DNA of 64,000 nucleotides from Dyadobacter endophyticus (GTDB taxonomy: Bacteria > Bacteroidota > Bacteroidia > Cytophagales > Spirosomataceae). Positions within the stretch are counted from its first letter, which is position 1, and each line of letters begins with the position of its first letter. Location of the stretch: the NCBI RefSeq assembly GCF_014641595.1, contig NZ_BMIA01000001.1, forward strand, positions 186,001-250,000, read 5' to 3'. The translations under genes were made by a program, and so were the position numbers. Under the pieces are notes generated by a model. It saw nothing but the letters and a program-made list of their open reading frames with translations, did not search any database and was not told where the DNA came from. Positions 58,715 through 64,000 of this stretch are shown here, one piece after another.

Positions 58715-58743
58715 AGTAATTGCTGTGAATCAGGCAATAGCGC

Positions 58744-58936
58744 CTAACGGCTTCTGTCTTCCGGCCTCGCAGCCAACAACTGCTCCTCCCGTTCGCCTTT
58801 ACGCCAGTAGCTCACGATCGAATAGCTATCCAGCGGCCATTCCGGCTTTTCCCTCATTCCGGACTCGTTTTTGGTATAAGTCCTGAATGAGGCTGTATTG
58901 CACAAACCTGGCTGACCTAGTTCTTCAATATCTTAA
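58744..58936 (-). pseudogene. C-terminal remnant of an unidentified protein
   Basis: A minus-strand frame without start codon encodes ASFRTYTKNESGMREKPEWP, continuing as LDSYSIVSYWRKGEREEQLL, and ends at a TAG at 58746-58744. Protein-like composition and a terminator just downstream argue for a former gene. No family is assigned. Confidence 0.35.
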
Positions 58937-59099
58937 AACTTTTGCCGTTCACGACCACGACGTAGATGCCGGGCTTTTGACCGCTGAGGTTAATCTCCCG
59001 GAAATTGCGCCCGGGACCAATGATAGCATAGCCCGATTGATTGCTGTCCCACGTTACCTTCGAACCGTCGGCCCGAAATACCTCCAACGATTGAATCCA
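58917..59099 (-). pseudogene. T9SS C-terminal tail remnant
   Basis: A minus-strand frame from 59099 encodes LEVFRADGSKVTWDSNQSGY, then the pattern GIYVVVVNGKSFKILKN at a TAG stop (58919-58917), typical of a type A T9SS tail. The rest of the protein is gone: a stop codon lies directly upstream. It suggests deletion of a large secreted-protein gene here. Between this fragment and the Crp gene (59100-59362) nothing is seen. Confidence 0.55.
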
Positions 59100-59362
59100 T
59101 TATGAAACTGTAAAGATGAGAATCTAAACGCTGTTGGATAGAATAATCTTTGCTTGAAAACTGATAGAAATTTTGCGGCCGGTGTAAGGTACGCTGGAGG
59201 GTGCAAATAGGTAAGTGGGAAACGAGGAGCTCACTAAATGGCAAAACCGATTCTAACTTTTGCAATTGCTTCGGCAGAGCTGATTTTTGAGAATCGCTAC
59301 ACCAATATCACAAACAAGACGTTCGTAAATGTTTAACTTAGCCATTTTCAAATCAACAACTA

Positions 59363-60016
59363 ATGGGCATTACGATACAGCATTCCGGGGTGCAGCAACT
59401 GCTGGAATCACGTTTCGGTCAATTTGAACCGGAGCTAATCAACAAACTGGCAGAACATTGCGTTGTCCGCGATTTTGACGCTGACCAGCAATTGATGCGT
59501 CCGGGCCAGTACTTCAAATCGACGATGCTGATCGTTGAGGGGGGCGTGAAAATATACCGCGAAGACCAGGATGGCAATGAGTTTTTTATGTACCAGCTCG
59601 GCCCCGGGGATGCGTGCGCGCTATCGATGATTTGCGCAACGCGGAAAGAACAGAGCCAGATTTCCGCCAAAGCCATTGAGCCTTCCAAGGCTTTACTTGT
59701 ACCGATCGCATTAATGGATGAGTTGATGACCGGCTATAAAACATGGTACTATTTTGTGCTGGAAACCTATCGTTCCCGCTTCGAGGAATTGCTGGAAGTG
59801 GTGGATAACATCGCTTTCAAGAGCATGGACGAACGCATTGAATTTTACCTCAAAAATCAGCGCAAGCTTTCCCGTAACGATGAACTGGCGCTCACACACC
59901 AGCAGATCGCCACGGATATGAATTCTTCAAGGGAAGTGATTTCAAGGCTTCTTAAAAAAATGGAGCAGCGCGGCATGGTGCGACTGGGCCGTAACACGAT
60001 AACCACCCTTTTTTGA
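59363..60016 (+). CDS. Crp/Fnr-type transcription regulator of the sulfur cluster
   Basis: 217 residues. cNMP-binding-type domain about 20-135 (QLMRPGQYFKSTMLIVEGGV, FFMYQLGPGDACALSMICAT) and C-terminal winged helix (LALTHQQIATDMNSSREVIS, RLLKKMEQRGMVRLGRN). No N-terminal Fnr-type Cys cluster is seen. Cysteines in the CALSMIC region (about 95-101) could be redox-sensitive, which is speculation. The gene is followed by Crp-like operators in front of the TauE and MBL-rhodanese genes, so it is likely to control this cluster in response to sulfide or related species. Confidence 0.9.
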   Translation: MGITIQHSGVQQLLESRFGQFEPELINKLAEHCVVRDFDADQQLMRPGQYFKSTMLIVEGGVKIYREDQDGNEFFMYQLGPGDACALSMICATRKEQSQISAKAIEPSKALLVPIALMDELMTGYKTWYYFVLETYRSRFEELLEVVDNIAFKSMDERIEFYLKNQRKLSRNDELALTHQQIATDMNSSREVISRLLKKMEQRGMVRLGRNTITTLF

Positions 60017-60033
60017 AGGACTTTTCCTGCTGT

Positions 60034-60047
60034 GTAACATTTGTCAC
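60034..60047. promoter_or_regulatory. Crp-like operator before the TauE gene
   Basis: GTAACA-TT-TGTCAC is near-symmetrical and fits GTRAC-N4-RTCAC. Its centre lies 33.5 bases before the TTTG of the -7-like box at 60070-60077, the same spacing as at the operator before the MBL-rhodanese gene. This would put the site near -41 relative to the start of transcription, the class of site where Crp activates. Confidence 0.65.
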
Positions 60048-60069
60048 TAACCCGCCGGTATCCGTATTG

Positions 60070-60077
60070 CAATTTTG
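60070..60077 (+). promoter_or_regulatory. -7-like promoter box of the TauE gene
   Basis: CAATTTTG fits TAnnTTTG at all but the first position. The ATG follows 23 bases on, at 60100. Confidence 0.5.
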
Positions 60078-60099
60078 TGCTCAGTCAGAGCAAAAGCAT

Positions 60100-60894
60100 A
60101 TGGAAACCATTGGTTATATCGCGTCGGTGTTAATCGGCATTTCTTTGGGGCTTGTTGGTGGGGGAGGGTCCATCCTGACCGTGCCGATCCTGGTCTATAT
60201 TTTTGGTATCAGCCCGGTCGTATCCACTTCGTATTCGCTGTTCATTGTCGGCTCGACCAGCCTAGTAGGGGCATATGGCAACTACCGGCGCGGACTTGTC
60301 AATTTCAAAACGGCATTGTTCTTCGGACTGAGCTCCATGGTGACCGTCTACCTGACCCGGAAGTTCCTCGTTCCTGTCATTCCTCAAAACCTGTTCCGCA
60401 TTGGTCATTTCCAGGTTACTGAGCCTCTGCTGACGATGGCCTTGTTTGCAGTGCTGATGCTCGCGGCGTCGATCGGGATGATCAGTGGCAGGCAAACTCA
60501 GCCCGGCTGCCTGGAATGCGACCTGGGGCGCAATATCGTAAAACTGGGCCTCAGTGCGGTAGGGATCGGACTTACAACCGGGCTGCTGGGCGCGGGCGGC
60601 GGCTTTTTACTGATCCCAACATTGGTACTGGTGCTCGGTATGCCCATTCGGGAAGCAGTAGGAACTTCGCTACTAATCATCGCGCTGAATTCACTGGTGG
60701 GGTTTGCCGGGGATTTGGGCCATTTCGTCATCGACTGGTATTTTCTGCTGACGGTGACGCTCGTCGCCGTGGCCGGCATCTTCATAGGCGGCCGGCTGGC
60801 ACGTAAGCTGGACAGCGGCCAATTGAAAAAGAGCTTCGGCTGGTTTGTGCTCGCAATGGGGTGCTTCATCCTCGTCAAAGAACTGGTCCTGTAA
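60100..60894 (+). CDS. TauE/SafE-family sulfite/sulfur exporter-like permease
   Basis: 264 residues from the ATG at 60100 (the frame is open back to 60013, but that part has no protein-like pattern and overlaps the end of the Crp gene and the promoter). About eight membrane helices in two similar halves, with typical Gly-rich turns VLIGISLGLVGGGGSILTVP (5-25) and GLTTGLLGAGGGFLLIP. Members move sulfite, sulfoacetate, thiosulfate or related anions. Placed between a Crp-type regulator and an MBL-rhodanese gene, it is likely to export a product of sulfide oxidation. Confidence 0.9.
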   Translation: METIGYIASVLIGISLGLVGGGGSILTVPILVYIFGISPVVSTSYSLFIVGSTSLVGAYGNYRRGLVNFKTALFFGLSSMVTVYLTRKFLVPVIPQNLFRIGHFQVTEPLLTMALFAVLMLAASIGMISGRQTQPGCLECDLGRNIVKLGLSAVGIGLTTGLLGAGGGFLLIPTLVLVLGMPIREAVGTSLLIIALNSLVGFAGDLGHFVIDWYFLLTVTLVAVAGIFIGGRLARKLDSGQLKKSFGWFVLAMGCFILVKELVL

Positions 60895-60915
60895 TTATTA
60901 AATGAAATAAACCTG

Positions 60916-60931
60916 TGTGACAAAGATCACA
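60916..60931. promoter_or_regulatory. Crp-like operator before the MBL-rhodanese gene
   Basis: TGTGACAAAGATCACA is a perfect TGTGA-N6-TCACA form, as at 2455-2470. It is centred 33.5 bases before the TTTG of GAACTTTG (60953-60960). Confidence 0.75.
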
Positions 60932-60952
60932 GACAATGGCCGGCTGTCTGGC

Positions 60953-60960
60953 GAACTTTG
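60953..60960 (+). promoter_or_regulatory. -7-like promoter box of the MBL-rhodanese operon
   Basis: GAACTTTG fits TAnnTTTG at all but the first position. The ATG at 61003 follows 43 bases on. Confidence 0.5.
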
Positions 60961-61002
60961 TCGCATGGTTTTCCTACCTATCACTCAAACAGTTAACGAA
61001 AA

Positions 61003-62484
61003 ATGAAACTCGAACAAATCTATACAGGCTGCCTGGCGCAGGGGGCCTATTATATTGAAAGCGAAGGCGAAGCGGCGGTTATCGATCCGCTACGGGAGAC
61101 AGGGCCTTATTTGGCGCGAGCAGAAAGGAACGGGGCAAAAATAAAGTATGTGCTGGAAACCCATTTCCATGCTGATTTTGTGAGCGGGCATCTGGACCTG
61201 GCCGAAAAAACAGGCGCTGCGATCGTGTATGGTCCTACGGCTATGCCTGGTTTCAAGGCGCATATCGCGGAGGATCGGGAGGTGCTCAGGCTGGGGGGAA
61301 TTTCTATCGAGGTCATCCACACCCCGGGTCACACGCTGGAAAGCACCTGTTACCTGGTATCCGACGAAAATGGCCGTCCGAGTGGGCTATTTACCGGCGA
61401 TACGCTCTTTATCGGGGATGTGGGCCGGCCTGACCTTGCACAAAGGGTCGTACGAGATTTGACCCAGGATAAGCTTGCAGGTATGCTCTACGATTCGCTT
61501 CACGATAAAATACTGCCGCTATCCGATGATATCATGGTGTATCCCGCGCACGGGGCCGGCTCGGCTTGCGGTAAGAATATGAGCAAGGAAACCATCGATA
61601 GTTTGGGACATCAGAAGGCCACGAACTATGCTTTGCAGCCCATGGATAAGCTGACATTTATCCAAAAAGTGACCAACGGCCTGACGCCACCGCCCGCCTA
61701 TTTCCCGGCGAATGTGATGATGAATATCCAGGGGTATGAAAGCATTGATGAGGTATTGAGCCGGGGAATGCAGTCCATGACACCCGATGCATTCGAGATA
61801 GCTGCCAATGAAACGGGAGCGCTGATCCTCGACACCCGTGCGGCGCAGGTATTTGCCAAAGGTTTTATTCCTAATTCGATCAACATTGGTATTGACGGCA
61901 GCTTTGCTCCTTGGGTAGGCGCCCTCATTGAAGACATCCGGCAGCCGATCCTGCTTGTGACCGATCTCGGCCGGGAGGAAGAGGTCGTGACGCGATTGGC
62001 ACGAGTAGGTTACGATAACGCCATCGGGCATTTGGCGGGAGGTTTTCAGGCGTGGGAAGAAGCCGGAAAGGAAACAGACCGCATTCCATCGGTGGAGCCC
62101 GGCGACATACCAGCCCTGCGGGAAGCTAATCCCCGTTGGCAAATCCTGGACGTAAGGAAGCGCAACGAATATCTGGCCGAGCATGTGGAAGGGGCGCAAA
62201 ACCTGCCGCTGGACTATTTAAATGAACATTTGGCTGAGATTGATAGCAATAAGACCTATCTGGTGCATTGTGCGGGAGGCTACCGTTCGATGATCTTCAA
62301 TTCAATTCTCCGGGCGCGTGGCTACCATAATTTGATCGACGTAGCGGGAGGCTTTAAAGCTATCAGCGAGTCGGGGCGTATGAAAGTCACAGATTACGTC
62401 TGCCCGACCACACAGGAGGCCGCGGCGGACAACGCCGCTGATAACGGCCAGGTTTCACATTCATTAAACGAGGAGACGAAATAA
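61003..62484 (+). CDS. Metallo-beta-lactamase fold - rhodanese fusion (persulfide dioxygenase-sulfurtransferase type)
   Basis: 493 residues. The N-terminal MBL domain (1-240) carries [11 protein letters not shown] (His54, His56, Asp58), HTPGH (His110), TGDTLF (Asp133) and YPAHG (His183), as in ETHE1/CstB/Blh persulfide dioxygenases, which oxidise glutathione- or other persulfides with oxygen to sulfite. Two rhodanese domains follow. The first (about 265-355) has VTDLGREEE in the active loop and no Cys, so it is probably inactive. The second (about 375-465) has the catalytic Cys423 in VHCAGGYRS. The organisation resembles CstB of Staphylococcus. It is transcribed with the YeeE-type genes that follow two and three bases after each stop. 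Confidence 0.92.
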   Translation: MKLEQIYTGCLAQGAYYIESEGEAAVIDPLRETGPYLARAERNGAKIKYVLETHFHADFVSGHLDLAEKTGAAIVYGPTAMPGFKAHIAEDREVLRLGGISIEVIHTPGHTLESTCYLVSDENGRPSGLFTGDTLFIGDVGRPDLAQRVVRDLTQDKLAGMLYDSLHDKILPLSDDIMVYPAHGAGSACGKNMSKETIDSLGHQKATNYALQPMDKLTFIQKVTNGLTPPPAYFPANVMMNIQGYESIDEVLSRGMQSMTPDAFEIAANETGALILDTRAAQVFAKGFIPNSINIGIDGSFAPWVGALIEDIRQPILLVTDLGREEEVVTRLARVGYDNAIGHLAGGFQAWEEAGKETDRIPSVEPGDIPALREANPRWQILDVRKRNEYLAEHVEGAQNLPLDYLNEHLAEIDSNKTYLVHCAGGYRSMIFNSILRARGYHNLIDVAGGFKAISESGRMKVTDYVCPTTQEAAADNAADNGQVSHSLNEETK

Positions 62485-62486
62485 GG

Positions 62487-63050
62487 ATGCTGGAAATGAT
62501 CAAACAACCCTGGCCGTGGTACGTGGCCGGTCCGCTGATTGGCCTTACGGTACCAGCCTTGCTGATTTTAGGTAATAAACATTTCGGGATTTCGGCCAAT
62601 CTTCGGCACGTCTGCGCGAGTTGTTTTCCGGCAAATGTTCCATTCTTTCAATACGATTACAAGAAAGAAATCTGGAACCTGTTCTTTGCGGCGGGCATCG
62701 TGTTGGGCGGTGCATTGGCAGCTTACTTTCTGGCAAACCCCGCGGCAATTCGAATCGATCCGAAACTGGCCAACGAACTGGCCATCTATGGTATCAACGA
62801 TTTTTCGGGGATGGTGCCCGTGCAGCTCTATTCGTGGGACAGCCTGCTGACGGTCCGCGGGCTGACGATGATGGTGGGTGGCGGGTTTCTGGTCGGATTT
62901 GGCTCGCGCTATGCGGGCGGGTGCACAAGCGGACACTCGATCATGGGGCTAAGCGCGCTGCAATGGCCCTCGCTGGTGGCAACAATCTGCTTCATGGCCG
63001 GAGGCTTCCTGATGGCCAATTTTATTTTACCCATAATTTTAAATAGCTAA
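62487..63050 (+). CDS. YeeE/YedE-type sulfur transporter half, N-terminal-like unit
   Basis: 187 residues with about five membrane helices. Characteristic cysteines are in [16 protein letters not shown] and in [20 protein letters not shown], the YeeE/YedE pore motif that passes thiosulfate or other sulfur anions. It pairs with the following gene (a shorter, related protein) to make a two-part transporter as in PmpA/PmpB. Start at the ATG at 62487, two bases after the stop of the MBL-rhodanese gene. Confidence 0.88.
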   Translation: MLEMIKQPWPWYVAGPLIGLTVPALLILGNKHFGISANLRHVCASCFPANVPFFQYDYKKEIWNLFFAAGIVLGGALAAYFLANPAAIRIDPKLANELAIYGINDFSGMVPVQLYSWDSLLTVRGLTMMVGGGFLVGFGSRYAGGCTSGHSIMGLSALQWPSLVATICFMAGGFLMANFILPIILNS

Positions 63051-63053
63051 TCC

Positions 63054-63554
63054 ATGCAATCTTCCAATGATAATACCGCCGAGTTGGAAGCCCGGTCGCT
63101 AGACACGATCTGCATCAACGAATCGCATTTGCAGCATAAATGGTACTATAATTTTAAATACCTGATCGTCGGCGTGCTGTTCGGCATCGGTTTAGTGAAG
63201 GCGGAGGTGATCAGCTGGTTTCGTATCCAGGAAATGTTCCGGCTGCAATCGTTTCATATGTATGGCATCATCGGTTCGGCGGTCGTGACGGGCATTATCT
63301 CGGTTTGGCTCATCCGGCGGTTTGGTATTAAAACCATCTACGGAGAGCCGATCACCTTCACGCCGAAGAAATTTAACAAAGGTCAAGTATACGGCGGGCT
63401 CCTGTTTGGGCTGGGATGGGCACTTACCGGGGCTTGTCCCGGACCCTTGTTTGCACAGGTCGGAACCGGGGTCACGGTCGTAGCAGTGGTGCTGGCCAGC
63501 GCTGTGGCAGGTACCTGGATGTATGGCCGCTTCCGCGACTCGCTGCCGCATTGA
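63054..63554 (+). CDS. YeeE/YedE-type sulfur transporter half (DUF6691)
   Basis: 166 residues with four to five membrane helices. The motif ALTGACPGPLFAQVG carries the conserved pore Cys. Together with the preceding gene it probably forms a transporter for thiosulfate, sulfite or persulfide-derived sulfur. It is the last gene of the operon; the minus-strand gene that follows belongs to another unit. Confidence 0.87.
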   Translation: MQSSNDNTAELEARSLDTICINESHLQHKWYYNFKYLIVGVLFGIGLVKAEVISWFRIQEMFRLQSFHMYGIIGSAVVTGIISVWLIRRFGIKTIYGEPITFTPKKFNKGQVYGGLLFGLGWALTGACPGPLFAQVGTGVTVVAVVLASAVAGTWMYGRFRDSLPH

Positions 63555-63648
63555 CCCAGAATTGTTCAGGATATGTGATCTGTATATTTAGATACTTTGC
63601 CAGTGAGGGTACGCTTTTCTTACTGCGTTGAATGTAGTTTGGATCTTC

Positions 63649-64000
63649 TTACAAACCTTCCTTCCGAAACGGTTGCCATTTTCTGTAAGTCAGCGATCTC
63701 CAAAGCCATTCTGCCGGGCCGAAATGGAAATAGCGCAGCCATATAGGGCTGTAAATCAATTGGCCAATGTAAATCGCCAATGCGATGAGAGAAAGTTTTG
63801 CGGGGCCGACCAATGCTTCCATGGCCAGGCCGTAGCTCATAAATAAGAATGCGCAGATGATAGATTGCATTAGGTAATTGGTGAGTGCCATTTGTCCCAC
63901 CGGCGCAAAAACGCTGAGCCGCTTTTTCCAGTTCGGCTTTTCAAATAATAAAGTAAATGCAGAAGCATAAAAAAGGCATAATGCCGGCACGCCAAACGCG
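63649..64000 (-). CDS. DUF418 (YeiB-type) membrane protein, C-terminal part
   Basis: Only the C-terminal about 117 residues lie in the window; the gene runs off the right edge (the codons up to 64000 are open). Helices include QMALTNYLMQSIICAFLFMS and the ending motif IWLRYFHFGPAEWLWRSLTY, which are signatures of DUF418. The function is unknown; relatives are multi-pass inner-membrane proteins, and some have an acyltransferase-like context. The end of the gene faces the sulfur operon tail-to-tail. Confidence 0.85.
   Translation of the reverse strand, partial: AFGVPALCLFYASAFTLLFEKPNWKKRLSVFAPVGQMALTNYLMQSIICAFLFMSYGLAMEALVGPAKLSLIALAIYIGQLIYSPIWLRYFHFGPAEWLWRSLTYRKWQPFRKEGL

Overview
The window reads as chromosomal DNA of a Bacteroidota bacterium, most likely of the order Cytophagales (Dyadobacter- or Spirosoma-like; the genus is an inference). 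The evidence is a SusC/SusD pair with FecR and an ECF sigma factor, two proteins with type IX secretion (T9SS) C-terminal tails, many lipoproteins, start codons without Shine-Dalgarno sequences, and -7 promoter boxes close to the Bacteroidota form TAnnTTTG. No rRNA, complete tRNA or CRISPR array was seen.

Layout. 0-5.4 kb: an SDR oxidoreductase, an IS110 transposase stump, a Crp/Fnr-type regulator next to an exported PfpI/DJ-1 protein with a Crp-like palindrome between them, and an S41 peptidase. 6.0-15.4 kb (all minus strand): FecR, SusC, SusD, an ECF sigma factor and two tandem Tat-type polysaccharide pyruvyl transferase-like proteins; this looks like one envelope glycan locus. 16-17.7 kb: a T9SS cargo protein. 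17.7-28.6 kb: an accessory zone full of broken genes (IS3, Kazal, PhyH, ArdA, response regulator, P-loop kinase, tRNA tail, IS256-like), holding a cysteine hydrolase, a serine hydrolase and a run of five secreted or lipoprotein genes that ends in a beta-helix protein. 28.7-33 kb: a BlaI/BlaR1-type regulator-sensor pair, divergent from a penicillin-binding-protein-fold serine hydrolase, with three copies of one operator between them. 33.7-36.7 kb: a peptidase of the alpha/beta hydrolase fold, an AraC regulator and a zinc-ribbon protein. 37.1-44.3 kb: a giant 2416-residue T9SS surface protein with about nineteen beta-strand repeats. 44.5-49 kb: LysR with a divergent small protein, exonuclease III, small proteins, two single-domain response regulators and an AraC stump. 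49.4-52.4 kb: PadR plus a MacB/FtsX-type permease. 53.2-56.3 kb: a propeller-type sensor histidine kinase split by one in-frame TAG. 57-58.6 kb: DoxX with a divergent MarR, and an NTF2-like protein. 59.4-63.6 kb: Crp/Fnr regulator, TauE permease, metallo-beta-lactamase/rhodanese fusion and two YeeE/YedE-type half transporters, which together form a sulfide/persulfide handling cluster. The right edge cuts a DUF418 membrane protein.

The most useful regulatory reading is that three sites of the form GTRAC-N4-RTCAC lie next to the two Crp-type regulators. Two of them, in front of TauE and in front of the MBL-rhodanese gene, sit at exactly the same distance from a -7-like box. This suggests a single Crp-controlled sulfur regulon. 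The strongest candidates for something undescribed are the paired exported pyruvyl transferase-like enzymes, the five-gene lipoprotein run, and the BlaI operators shared with a serine hydrolase that has a TPR-like tail.
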